Assembly: GCF_019703515.2 (NCBI RefSeq)
Contig: NC_059382.1
Location: 10,178,001 to 10,242,000, forward strand
DNA from: Myxocyprinus asiaticus
Taxonomy: Eukaryota; Chordata; Actinopteri; Cypriniformes; Catostomidae
Length of the DNA: 64,000 nt
Reading direction: 5' to 3'
Below the pieces are notes generated by a model. It had not been told where the DNA came from. It ran no database searches and saw only the letters and a program-made list of their open reading frames with translations. The translations under genes and the position numbers were made by a program. This document shows, one piece after another, positions 1-11,296 of this stretch; the stretch's first letter is position 1; each line of letters opens with the position of its first letter.

Positions 1-1692
1 CATGCTTGGAGCGGGTTACCATGACTTTGTCACAGAGGAGAAGGGAGGTTGGAAATGTTAGGTTGCAGAGAGCTCACTCCATAACCATTAATTTAACCAG
101 CAAGCTACAGACCCTTCAGAAACTCTATTCTAGCATAGTGAAAAAAAGTGAATTGAGTTTTAGACTTTTGCCTAGATTGTAATAATTTAGACAATGACAA
201 ATCATAACATAAAGTAGAATATCCCAATTCAAACGAGCCCAAACACAACACAATATAAGCAGATCTTGTAATATTCCTCTAAGAGTTTACATGGGAAGAC
301 AATGCACAAAAGGGTGCTCAACACACACTGTGTGCACATGCCTGAGGACTTTTGTGCGCAATCACACACATCCATATAAGTGCTCATCTAAAGGATTGGG
401 ATGCTCCTGAATACTTAATATTTCTGTAGTTTGTAGTCAAATCCATTTATAGCTGGTCATTTTTGACCGGGAACACAAGTGTAACAAAGTTAAATAAAAT
501 AAAATAAAGTAAAGAAAATGGTCCAATTTTTTATTTTGTTTTCAAAAACCATATGTGAACAAAGTCAAGGAATTTTATTCCAACTGGATTAAGTCGTCCG
601 GGTCAAAATGTGCGTAACACAACATAAGGGTTAATTCTTCAATTTCTTGTTTTCTCTTTAAGTGATCTAATCTTATTTCTAAAATGACTAAGATTACTAT
701 CAATTAACATTGTACAAAATGCAGTAAGCATAAAAAACAGTTTCAACCAGGTTTAACAAACACTAAACAGATAATCAATTTAAACATAAAGTGATCACGA
801 CAGCTTTCTGCCCATTTAACCATACAATATCTTGTTCAAATTTAATGTTTTCTCTTGAAGTTATCTTAACTTATCTCAGATTGATCTGTGTATTATATTA
901 CTTCTTTTGATGTGGTGAGCACAGATTTTGCCTTTGCCTTATTTTCTCATGTGAAACAATATCTAAGATTGTTAAAACTTGAAAGTTCATTTATGAGGGT
1001 GTTTGTATAGTGACTTCTTTTCATGCCGTATGTATTTTTGCATCCTACTGAGATTTTTCTCATCACACAACACAATGAATCACTTAAAGTGTTTGCAGCA
1101 TCATTTTCAGTCTGATTGTTTGGAGCCATATAATTATCTTCTCCATAATTGGGGTTCTCAGAATGCTATCAAAACACTGCTAGTGTGCCCTCTTTTGTTG
1201 ATGAACAAAATAAGGATTCTGTTTGGTTTGTCTTTTGATATATCTGTCAGTCTGTGCTCTTCTGATGTGCCTCGGATGGCCTCTAAAAAACGATTTGTCT
1301 TTTTTAATCTGGAGGTGTCAATCAGTGCTCAAAATATGGCTTCTAGAATTGTTCAACAAGTAGTTTGCTTTAATGGAATTGAAAATAGAAAATTGAAAAT
1401 TCTGTCATAATTAACTTGTGTTGTTCCAAACCAGTATGGCTTTCTTTCTTCTGTGGAACACAAAAAAGTTATTTAGCAGAATGTCCAAGCTGCTCTCTTC
1501 CAATTAAAGTACTCCAGTAGACTTGTGTGCTTTTTAATGTCTTTTGAAGCCATGTGATAGCTTTCTATGAGGAGAAGACCTAGAGTAAGTCACTATTTGT
1601 TGAAGATCTTCCTTTCTGCCATAGCTCTCAAATGTAATTTACACTTGCACATATTCAAAAACCTGGTTTGAACGCACGAGGGTTAAGGATGA

Positions 1693-1728
<36 letters not shown>

Positions 1729-2255
1729 TGCAATCTATTCCTTCAAATGACCAACGTTTCCCTTTTTAATTAGCCGATCTGCAGCCAAAAAAATTGTATT
1801 CAGTATTCTGTGCTATTGTTTTTCAGTTTACCATTCAGTTATGTATCATCCACCTTTGCAAAGCACAAATGGAAATTCAAACATTACATTAATACATAGC
1901 AGAGGCGATTCATTCTGGGAAATAGACACATAGGGCCTAATTCTTTTTCATTCTAGGTTCAAGGAGAATTTAAATAGGTCTCAACAAAACAAAAGTCTCA
2001 AAAGAGCATTTGCGATTTCTTGCAATTCAAAAAAGTTTTAGATGGAAGCAATATTTTCTTCTGGCCTGTAGCACATGCATAAAACCTGTTCCTCAAATAC
2101 ATGAAGAGTTCTTAGCTGCTGTCATGCATAGAACTGAGTACACAATTTGGAGCAAATTGCAGTTTGTATAATTTTCTATACTTTAGAATGCACTCAAACA
2201 TTACTGTGCTCTTAGATTATGCAAATGTGAGATACTAATTTAAAAAAGGACCTTT
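1..2255. other. Intronic sequence, no gene seen
   Basis: AT-rich sequence read as part of the large nbea intron that ends at 44996. Short open frames here have no recognisable domains. It holds only repeat debris: a fragment of the TTAA-type inverted-repeat family around 1396-1725 and a poly(A) run. The coding sequence expected for nbea exon 1 was not found here or anywhere before 44997. Confidence 0.6.
1396..1725. repeat. Degenerate TTAA-type inverted-repeat element with poly(A) run
   Basis: The left part (about 1396-1475) carries the family hallmark: an AATTCTGTCATAAT-like stretch, then TTGTTCCAAACC and CTTTCTTCTGTGGAACACAAAA. The right part near 1670-1693 is a worn version of the opposite arm (GAGGGTTAAGGATGACA). 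It runs into 32 consecutive A at 1694-1725. Compare the better copies at 60993-61275 and 59214-59968. Confidence 0.5.
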
Positions 2256-2288
2256 GTGCATTGCAGTGGCGGGCTGTGCATTTAAAGT

Positions 2289-2479
2289 GGTGGTGGCGTA
2301 GTGGGCTAAAACACATAAGTGGCAATCAGAAGGTTTCTGGTTCAATCCCCACAGCCATCACCATTTTGTCCTTAAGCAAGGCACTTAACTCCAGGTTGCT
2401 GCAGGGGGATTGTCCCTGTAATAAGTGCACTGTAAGTCACTTTGGATAAAAGCGTCTGCCAAATGCATAAATGTAAATG
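2289..2479 (+). mobile_element. tRNA-derived SINE nested in hAT copy A
   Basis: An A-box-like TGGCGTAGTGG (2294-2304) and a B-box-like GGTTCAATCC (2339-2348) form an RNA polymerase III internal promoter about 35 bases apart. They are followed by a core that includes GGATAAAAGCGTCTGCCAAA, very common in teleost SINEs, and a short AAATGTAAATG tail. Insertion produced a short direct repeat, TAAAGT, at 2283-2288 and 2480-2485. The uninterrupted target is visible at 2811-2822 and, in reverse, in copy B near 7847. The insertion is therefore younger than the element around it. Confidence 0.85.
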
Positions 2480-2736
2480 TAAAGTCTAGGCCTTCAGTGT
2501 GATTCATGCCATTAAGAAAACACAGTTTCACAATGAATAAGACACCCTATGCCTTTGGGCATCATACATTATGTCGCAGCTAACTAGTAATACCAACTGA
2601 CATTTTAAAAACACGTCCACGCACGAAAGCCAGAACTTGAAACGACACTCAATGCTTAAGCAAGCGTAATTTTAACTGCAGCATGACTGTTTTGTGAAAT
2701 GAACGTCTCCTGAACAGACATTCAAAAATCATAATT

Positions 2737-2740
<4 letters not shown>

Positions 2741-2793
<53 letters not shown>
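2741..2793. repeat. (TA)n microsatellite
   Basis: About 26 uninterrupted TA units at the junction between the full 5' segment of hAT copy A and the duplicated segment that follows. Copy B lacks this expansion and continues through the equivalent position. Confidence 0.95.
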
Positions 2794-2796
<3 letters not shown>

Positions 2797-2800
2797 CCAT

Positions 2801-2952
2801 GAGCTGTGCATTTAAAGTCTAGTCCTTCAGTGCGATTCATGCCATTAAGAAAACACAGTTTCACAATGAATAAGATGCTATATGCCTATCATACATTATG
2901 TGGCAGCATGAATGTTTTGTGAAATGAATGTCAAAAATCATAATTTTTCATA
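2801..2952 (+). repeat. Duplicated 5' segment of hAT copy A
   Basis: This stretch repeats 2271-2742 (without the SINE), starting GAGCTGTGCATTTAAAGTCT, and lacks about 100 bases present in the first unit. The missing part is bounded by GCAG on both sides (near 2577 and 2680 in the first unit), which suggests a microhomology-mediated deletion. After 2952 the sequence continues as in copy B. Confidence 0.75.
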
Positions 2953-4301
2953 TGAATCTACCAAGGAGGTCTATAATACCTGGAAAAATATATCTAATAA
3001 TATTTGCGATTTAAATGTTGCTTGCAACAAATTTCGTTTCGTCAGGGTACACGGTAATGCTGCGTTCTATTCAAGTTGGATGTGGGATATTCCTACTTGA
3101 TATCTCTGACCATAAATGAATTCCATTCCCCGATATTCGGAACTGCAAAGCTCCCGTTAGCTTAGCAGGGGTTTGACTCTCATTAGAGATGTCTCCTAGC
3201 AACCCAACTGATAAACAATGCTGCAGCGCTAGTATTTGTGCTTCAGGTGTACGATTATCAAAAGAGATTATAATGTTATATACACCTGTTTCTGCAGGTG
3301 TTTGTTAAACAAGCTTTAATATTGTTATGTGGAAACAAACTCATTTATCGATATTACTTAATAAAGTGAATGTTTATCACTTACTTTGTATATCTCCCTG
3401 AGTGTCGACATGTTTGTGTGACATCATGCCCCTGCATCTCAGCGAAATCGGAGTTGAAAATTTCTGCACGAGCCAACAAGTTGTAATTCTGACTTCAAGA
3501 TGCATTCCATTGCACTTTTCCTAGTAGGAAGTTGTACAGTCCGACTTTCCGAGTTGAATGGAACGCAGCACTACTTTTCAAAACTTGATCCGACACTGAA
3601 TGCTCAAGCAGCCTAATTTACACTTAGAAAACTCCTGATGATGCTATAACAATGCAAAAAGCACTTACCAATTTACTTGAAGTGAAAATCAGCCCTCCTT
3701 TCCTGTTTAATAAGTTAAGCAATCACACAGTCATGCAGAACATCTCGTGTTTTTAAATCCATAAGGATCTCTTTCTCAATGGCAATAACAGCAGTGATGA
3801 CAGCCGACTTGTCAGACTGCTTGATCTTATGCTTTTTGCTCTTGAATTACGTACATCACTTAAAGAGTGATTGCGTCACTCAAGGCCTCAACCGGGACAT
3901 ATCCTAAAGATCACACCCACCAAGAGCAAATAAATCAATCTGATTGGCTGATGAATCTGACAATCTGACTTTAGTTGCTCATTCATTTGCACTGTTGAGG
4001 GATTCTGTGGAAATTCCGAAGGCCTGACGGGGTGGAGCTCAAACTCACACGCTGCTTCGGGCATGCGATTTGTGAAACAGTTGTCACACTTTGCTTGTAA
4101 GCATCAAGGAGTAAATTCTGACTGGATGAACTTTTCGTTTTTCTCTATTTGTTTGTAGAGTAATTAAGAGTGGAAAGCAATTAAAAATACATAGGCAAAA
4201 AGGTGATTGAGAATGAAAGGATGAAAAATATTTATTTATTTGGCATGTTAGGCCAGCAGAGAAGGCTTTGCTGGCCCTGAGAATTCACCACTGGTGCATT
4301 G

Positions 4302-5203
4302 TACTCTAAACATGTTTAGAAGCTTATTGTTATGCTGTATATTCAGGTAACCAGCAAGAAAAGGGTTTGGTATCTCCGAGGAGCCTGGAGGAGTTTCCCA
4401 GATTAGGTCTGACAAGATTTGTTTATGTAAATAATTACACTTTTTATCACATAATCAAGTAATAGAGCCATCCATCAAGTGCTCTCAGGCAGAATGTCAC
4501 TCTCCCACATTTCAGCTGCTTTCCCCCCATTTCTTTAATGGAAGAGCTCGCTTTTGATTAATTGTGTTTGCTAGTCTATAATTTTACACATGCATATTTC
4601 AGACTTTGGCTGGTTTGCTGTGCCCTAATTATGCTGTGTTCAATTTTATTTGTAATATTATTTACTTTTACTGAAATATTCCATTATAGTAGAAAACTCA
4701 ACCAATGTTTTTTTTTTATTTATTTTTTTATGAATATATCAGGCTATTTTCAACCTAATGTCTATGTGCTGCATGTGTGGCATGCCATTGATCACCACAC
4801 ACACTTTTTTAAACTATTTATTTAATATTTAATAATTCAAATAAAACACATAGGCAAGCTTTGGTGAGTGTGGAATAAATATCTTAATTAAATTGCTCAA
4901 AAATGAAAATTGTTGTAGATATATGGTACATTGACATTTGGTTAAAATAACCCAGAATATTTCTGTAATTTAGCCTAATGTATACCTCAGTGTCTAAATG
5001 TGAATACATTTATTTATATTGATCATTTATTTTATTATTGAAGAACACCTTTAGTGCAACATTTTATTTCTTGTAACTGTCATTTTTTTTAAAAAAAAAT
5101 GTCTTGTCACAGTGAGGCACATACTGTATTTGCTACAGTACAAACAAGCAAATACTGTATCTTGACAAAGGCTTGAAACTGGAGTGAAAGAGTGTCTTTG
5201 TCG

Positions 5204-5242
<39 letters not shown>

Positions 5243-6280
5243 AAGTTTGTGCACCTGTGAACACCTTTGCCGAATGTAAATTTTTCATAAGTCTTTCAGT
5301 TGCTCTCTGGTGAGGACATGACAACCCGCTGTGAATGAGATGAGAGCATATGTGGAGGGCTTCCATTACCTTCTATTTCTAAATGAAATTACTTTTTCAT
5401 TAGTCTAGAGCTTTGTCCTTGATTGATGGAGGATGGCTGTGTAAAGGATTTCTAAATCGTATTAGAATTTATTTATTTAATCTAATATATGCTATAGCAT
5501 CACATCACAATTCTGAAAAAGTACTTTATAATTAGCCAACTAATTTTAGAACTGCTGTCAGAAAGTAAAAGTACAACTATAGAAAGAATCTAAAAGAAAT
5601 AGCTAATTATTAACAAGGTCGCAAATATTTGAATGTTTAGCTCTTATCCACAACCAAGTTAGCTGTCTTAACTGCCTAATGCCTACATAGGCAGCTGCTT
5701 TCTAAAGAATGTTATGGAACCTTATAAGTGACTGATTTGGATTGCTCAACATGGCATGGCAGCAATTCTGTGTGGCACACAAATAGCACAGCACTGGAGA
5801 CTTGGCTCGCAATTGATTCCAATAGAGATAGACATTAGCATGTTGCTTAGCTAACAACGTGATACAGCATACACAAATATTTGGTAAAATAATAAATATT
5901 ATATTTGAATGCATTATGCTTTTTCCAATACTTTTCAATATTGAGTGAAATATAACATTGTTTATAACCAACATTTCTCTGGAACAGTGCATGCTCAACT
6001 GCGTGTGGGTGGCAGCATTAGCTGAGGGGACAGGTATCCAAAGATGCAGATCCATTAACATTTCTAGAGTTACACTTTAATATATTATGTTATAAAATAA
6101 GAAATTAAAAAAATTAATTTAGTGAGGTGTTTAAAACAAGCGTAAAAAGACAAAATACACTTGGTAAGGTTCAGTAACACAAGTAATCAGATTTCACTAA
6201 AAACAAGATATTTAAGATACTTTTGCTTCTCAGATAAATCTGTCTTATTGTTTATATATATATATATAGACACACACACA
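4302..6280. other. Spacer between the two inverted hAT copies
   Basis: AT-rich unique-looking DNA with no supported gene. It holds a (TG)n tract at 5206-5240 and a short (TA)n(CA)n run at about 6253-6280 that abuts hAT copy B. Open frames here derive from simple repeats or chance. Confidence 0.6.
5206..5240. repeat. (TG)n microsatellite
   Basis: About 17 uninterrupted TG units. The open frames crossing it on the - strand encode only Thr-His runs and are artefacts of the repeat. Confidence 0.95.
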
Positions 6281-7871
6281 CAGTTGTGAATTCTCAGGGC
6301 CAGCAAAGCCTTCTCTGCTGACCTAACATGCCAAATAAATACATATTTTTCATCCTTTCATTCTCAATCACCTTTTTGCCTATGTATTTTTAATCGCTTT
6401 CCACTCTTCTTCTAACCTACAAAGATTAGTTTATCCAGTCAGAATTTATTCCTTGATGCTTACAAGCAAAGTGTGACAACTGTTTCACAAATCGCATGCC
6501 CGAAGCAGCGCGAGTTTGAGCTCCACCCCCTCAGGCCTTCAGAATTTCTTCAGAATCCCTCAACAGTGCAAATAAATGAGCAACTAAAGTCAGATTGTCA
6601 GATTCATCAGCCAATCAGATTGATTTATTTATTCTTGGTGGGTGTGATCTTTAGGATATGTCCTGGTCGAGGCCTTGAGTGGCCTTGAGTGATGCAATCA
6701 CTCTTTAAGTGATGTACTTAATTTGAAAGCGAAGAGTGCGAGATCGTCATCACTGCCTCTATCGCCATTGAGAAAGAGATCCTTATGGATTTAAAACACG
6801 AGATGTTCTGCATGACTGTGTGATTGCTTAATTTATTAAACAGGAAAGGAGGACTGATTTTCACTTCAAGTAAATTGGTTAGTGCTTTTTGCATTGTTAT
6901 AGCAACATCAGGAATTTTTAAAGTGTAAATTAGGCTGCTGGAGCATTCAGTGTTGGACCAAGTTTTGAAAAGTAGTGCTGCGTTCCATTCAACTCGGAAA
7001 GTCAGATTTTACAACTTCCTACTAGGAAAAGTGCAATGGAATGCATCTTGAAGTCAGAATTACAACTTGTAGGCTCGTGCAGAAATTCTCAACCCTGATT
7101 TCGCTGAGATGCAGAGGCATGATGTCACACAAACATGTTGAAACTCAGGGAGATATACAAAGTAAGTGATAAACATTCACTTTATTAAGTAATATCGATA
7201 AATGAGTTCGTTTCCACATTACATGATATTGAAGCTTGTTTAACAAACACCTGCAGAAACAGGTGTATAAAACATTATAATCTCCTTTGATAATCATACA
7301 CCTGAAGCACAAATACTAGCGCTGCAGCATTGTTTATCAGTTGGGTTGCTAGGAGACATCTCTAATGAGAGTCAAACCCCTGCTAAGCTAACGGGAGCTT
7401 TGCAGTTCCGAATATCAGGGAATGGAATGCATTTATGGTTGGAGACTTCAAGTAGGAATATCCCACATCCAACTTGAATGGAACACAGCATTACCGTGTA
7501 CCCTGACGAAACATAATTTATTGCAAGCAACATTTAAATCGCAAATATTATTAGATAGATTTTTCCAGAGACCTCCTTGGTAGACTCATATGAAAAATTA
7601 TGATTTTTGAATGTCTATTCGGGAGATGTTCATTTCACAAAACAGTCATGCTGCAGTTAAAATGAGGCTTGCTTGAGCATTAAGTGTCATTTCAATTTCT
7701 GGCTTTCGTGCATGGACGTGTTTTTAAAATGTCAATTGGTATTACTAGTTAGCTGCGACATAATGTATAATGCCCAAAGGCATAGGGTGTCTTATTCATT
7801 GTGAAACTGTGTTTTCTTAATGGCATGAATCACACTGAAGGCCTAGACTTTTAATGCATGGCCTGCCACTG
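6281..7871 (-). mobile_element. Non-autonomous hAT-type DNA transposon, copy B (inverted)
   Basis: This is the reverse complement of copy A over nearly its whole length. On the + strand it begins CAGTTGTGAATTCTCAGGGC and ends CATGGCCTGCCACTG. It lacks the SINE, the (TA)n tract and the duplicated 5' segment of copy A, so it looks closer to the original structure (1591 bp). The flanks do not show a matching 8-bp duplication: the left flank is a (CA)n tract that may have overwritten it, and the right flank is CATTTAAA. Together with copy A it gives inverted arms of roughly 1.6 kb separated by about 2 kb. Confidence 0.85.
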
Positions 7872-8016
7872 CATTTAAATGAGACGCAACCGAGCAGGAT
7901 AGAGAGATGAAAGTGCAGAGAATTGTCAGGAAGTGTTGGCTGTGCTCACCCGCTGAGATAATTCAGTACAGGGATGTTTGGAGCCCGAGCACCTCTCGTA
8001 GGGTGGTCTTGTTTAG

Positions 8017-8143
<127 letters not shown>

Positions 8144-8196
8144 TAATTTTTGATTGAATTTATTTGCTATACTGTGAAGTAAGCTAGAAGTAAAGC

Positions 8197-8497
8197 TTAA
8201 AGGAAAAGTTTGCCAAGATGAAAATTCTGTCATTTCCTTACCCTTATGTTGTTCCAAACCCATTCAGTGTGACTTACTTTCTTCTGTGGAAAATAAATGT
8301 TAGGGACAGACATCCTCAGTCACCATTCACTTTCATAGTAAGGAACAAAGATGCAGTAAAAGTGAATGGTGACTGAAACTAACATTCTGCCTAACATCTC
8401 ATTTTGTGTTCCACGGAAGAAAGAAATTCGTATAGTTTTGGAAAACCATAAGGTTGAGTAATCAAATCACAGAATTTTCGTTTTTGGGTGAAATTTA
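8197..8497. repeat. TTAA-type inverted-repeat element, short form
   Basis: Bounded by TTAA at 8197-8200 and 8494-8497. The arms read inwards as AGGAAAAGTTTGCC on the left, and outwards as TTTTTGGGTGAAA on the right. The interior contains CCATTCACTTT and its complement AAAGTGAATGG, so most of the element can fold on itself. Non-coding. It resembles the fish palindromic MITEs described as Angel; that name is from memory. Confidence 0.75.
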
Positions 8498-8749
8498 AAT
8501 ACTCACTATAAAATGACTGTGGTCCTTTGTAAAACAGGCATAATTGTTGTCTCGTTTGAAAATAATTGGTCTATTTTGAGAATAGACACTGAAGAGTTTG
8601 TTGTCCAGAAGTTAGAGTTAATTAAAATGATTTAGAAAATGCATATATAAAAGCTCAAATTTATTGGAAAGTGATCAGCAATTTGTTTACATAACATATT
8701 TTTTATGAAGTATTGGCAATATTTTCCATTGACTAATTATTGTTATTAT

Positions 8750-8828
8750 TACTACAACCCCAATTCCGAAAAAGTTGAGACAGTATGAAAAATGCTAATA
8801 AAAACAAAAAGGAGTGATTTGTAAATGT
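8750..8828. repeat. Fragment of a common teleost interspersed repeat
   Basis: The stretch starts ACTACAACCCCAATTCCGAA and runs through AAAGTTGAGACAGTATG to GGAGTGATTTGTAAATG, a phrase I recognise as widespread in teleost genomes. It ends abruptly where the GC-richer retroelement debris begins. I cannot assign the superfamily with certainty. The sequence between 8498 and 8749 holds nothing recognisable. Confidence 0.45.
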
Positions 8829-10139
8829 AAGCGCAGCGTAGTTCTAGCAGGAAGACTAGCAGCTGTACATCATCACACCATTAGCTAGGTAACTCCTAGC
8901 CAATCACGTCAGCCATCGCTTTATAAGTGTGCTCACAATCTATCATATTGGTGTTTCAGTATGCTAACACTTCATTGACAGCTACTATATCCGATGAAGA
9001 CTTAGTTTCTCTCCACGACGAGTCAATACCCGCTCAGGTTACGGATTTCACTCCATGCTCCTTACCTCACATTCAGGATCAAACAGCTCCTTGGTGCAGT
9101 GAGCGTCTGTGAACACAGGAGTCTCATTGGGATCGCTACCCCTTTGGAATGATTTTAGAAATGCTAGCTGACAAAGGCATCTCCATCGACCCCAATCTCT
9201 CTAGGCCTCAGGTGAATTAGCTCACTCTTAACATCCTGGGAACCGCACTTTCCCTTCCTCACGATGCAGCCACGTCATCTCAACTCTCTGCCCCCACCTC
9301 AAAATCTATGGGGCGTAAGTGTTCAGCTAAATCCGGAACCCCAGTCAGATCACAGTCACGCTGGAGACTTCCCTCAGGCGAAGCCACAGCATCAACCGGA
9401 ATACACGACCCAGTGCTCAAAGCTGTGAGATCCATCGCCGAGTCGGATAAATCATAGATAACAGACTTTTACTCCTTGAATCCTCTCAGCCCTCCATTTC
9501 TTCAGCTTCAGCACAAACAGCCCCTCACCCTGTAGCTATTTTAGCTAGCCCTTCCCACACGCACGCTGCTCCCGATTTCTCTCTGGCAAGCTCCTCCCCC
9601 GCTCAAACGTCAGGTAGGAGTTTTGTTTCACCCGCTGCAACAATGGTCTCGCCAGTGCTCAGAGATTAAATCATCAAAGGTAAAAATGTTCATTTAGCAT
9701 CTCTTTTGCTTCCCTCCCCCACATGTGATCGTCGAATCGTGGACTGCGGGGATATGTCAGTGGCCCTCAAGTCTTCAGATCCCAGACTTTTGCGCAACCA
9801 TCCCTTTCATGAATTCATCATCGCGTTTCGTGTTTATAGAGATATTCTCTGGAGCGCTTTCCCCGAGTGCACATTCATCTGAAATGTGCCCAAAAACTGT
9901 ATCATTACCTAAGGTAGAAACAAGAGGGCAAACAACAAGACATTTTGATGCTCGGGATCGCTCCATTGACTATGTTTACAGCAGGCCCATTTGTAACCAT
10001 TTTAATGAATCTGTGTGTGCATTTCCTAACTGTATTTTTTCTCATGTTTGTAGTTTTGCAAGGACCCGCATCCAAAATCCGTGTGTCCATGAAACAGGAG
10101 ATGTTTTACTGGTGAGGCAATCGTGTCATAGTATATAAC
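8829..10139 (+). pseudogene. Decayed gag-like ORF of a Ngaro/DIRS-type retroelement
   Basis: No single open frame survives, but protein similarity runs across frames. A Ser/Thr/Pro-rich N-terminal part starts near 8927. A segment near 9727-9870 reads VDCGDMSVALKSSDP and then FIIAFRVYRDILWSAFPE. A Cys-rich C-terminal part follows near 9985-10050: CNHFNESV, then C, AFPN, C, IFS and H, a CX7CX4CX3H zinc finger. I associate this combination with the first ORF of fish tyrosine-recombinase retroelements; that is family recognition from memory, not a search. Multiple stops and frame changes make it a dead copy. The reverse transcriptase and recombinase that should follow are absent. A TATA-like TTTATAAGTG sits near 8920. 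Confidence 0.5.
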
Positions 10140-10424
10140 GAGCCTCCAAAAACAGCCTAGTCCTTCAAGAGCAAGGATCATTCAAGACTTGTCAGTCTGC
10201 CAATAGATGCTTCTGCAAATAATCTAGCACTTTGAGAACAATGTTCCCCAAAGACAAATTGCTAGGATTTTGGGCATTTCAGCCTCTACAGTGCACAATA
10301 TATTTAAAAGTTTCAAGGAATCTCAGTGCGTAAAGAGCAAGCCAAAAACCACTTCTGAATGCGTGTGATCTCTGATCCCTCGGACATCACTGTCTTAAAA
10401 AACATAATTAATTCTGATGATAAA
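10140..10424. repeat. Unassigned degenerate interspersed repeat
   Basis: Phrases such as AAATTGCTAGGATTTTGGGC and AGGAATCTCAGTGCGTAAAG look like debris of a dispersed fish repeat, but I cannot name the family. There is no coding capacity. Confidence 0.3.
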
Positions 10425-11296
10425 TGTGAACATTAACTATATACCATATATGATTTTATGCACTGCACTACTGCCACACGACTGGCTGATTAGATAATCG
10501 CATGGATGATTGTTTGTGCCAGATGGGCTGGTTTGAGTATTTCTGTTACTGCTGATCTCCTGGGATTTTCACACACAACAGTCTCTAGAATTTACTCAGA
10601 ATGGTGCCAAAAACAAAAAACATCCAGTGAGCGGCAGTTCTGTGGACGGAAATGACCTTGAGAGAGGTCAAACTGACAAAGTCTATGGTAACTCAGATAA
10701 CCAATCTGTACAATTTTGTTGAGAAGAATATCATCTCAGAATGCTATTTTGAGATGCAGGTTGGCGCCGTTTTGGCAGCACGATGGGGACCTGCAAAATA
10801 TAAGGCAGATGTTTTAAAAAAAATAAAAAACGTATTCCCTTTTCTCCCAATTTGGAATGCCCAATTCCCACTACTTAGTAGGTCCTCGTGGTGGTGCGGT
10901 TACTCACCTCAATCCGGGTGGTGGAGGACAAGTCACAGTTGCCTCCGCTTCTGAGACCGCCAATCCGTGCATCTTATCATGTGGCTCGCTGTGCACAACA
11001 CCGCGGAGACTCCCAGCATGTGGAGGCTCATGCTACTCTCTGTGATCCACGCACAACTTACCACATACCCCATTGAGAGCGAGAACCTCTAATCACGACA
11101 ATGAGGAGGTCACCCCATGTGACACTACCTACCCTAGCAACTGGGCCAATTTGGTTGCTTAGGAGACCTGGCAGGAGTCACTCAGCACGCCCTGGATTCA
11201 AACTCATGACTCCAGGGGTGGTAGTCAGCGTCAATACTCGCTGAGATACCCAGGCCCCAGGCAGGTGGTTTTAATGTTGTGGCTGATCGGTGTGTA
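10425..11296 (+). repeat. Older retroposon-like 3' region split by a SINE
   Basis: The left part (10425-10817) contains GGCTGATTAGATAATCGCATG and AACATCCAGTGAGCGGCAGT; the right part (11259-11296) contains TTTTAATGTTGTGGCTGATC. These are parts of one interspersed repeat separated by the SINE at 10818-11258. It resembles 3' regions of fish non-LTR retrotransposons, but the clade is not certain. Confidence 0.45.
10818..11258 (-). mobile_element. Long tRNA-derived SINE, copy 1
   Basis: On the - strand it begins GGGGCCTGGGTATCTCAGCG. The A-box region lies at 11237-11250 and the B-box-like GAGTTTGAATCC at 11194-11205. An approximately 300-bp body and a T-rich tail follow. The flanks at 10803-10817 and 11259-11274 are near-identical (AGGCAGATGTTTTAA against AGGCAGGTGGTTTTAA), a target duplication of LINE-driven type. 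A second copy in the same orientation is at 37264-37688. The sense tail is T-rich rather than A-rich. Confidence 0.8.

Larger units (their letters stand above)
2264..4293 (+). mobile_element. Non-autonomous hAT-type DNA transposon, copy A
   Basis: The element begins CAGTGGCGGGCTG and ends GAATTCACCACTG, so the termini share CAGTGG as a short inverted repeat. It is flanked by a perfect 8-bp direct repeat, GTGCATTG, at 2256-2263 and 4294-4301. Eight-base target duplications with CAG-type ends are characteristic of hAT transposons. No transposase frame is visible, so it was presumably mobilised in trans. The copy contains a later SINE (2289-2479), a (TA)n tract (2741-2793) and a second, partly deleted copy of its own 5' end (from 2801). 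A related copy in opposite orientation lies at 6281-7871. Confidence 0.85.

Noticed and set aside
2289..2479. A functional tRNA gene
   Set aside because: A- and B-box-like motifs are present, but there is no cloverleaf, and a SINE core and tail follow.
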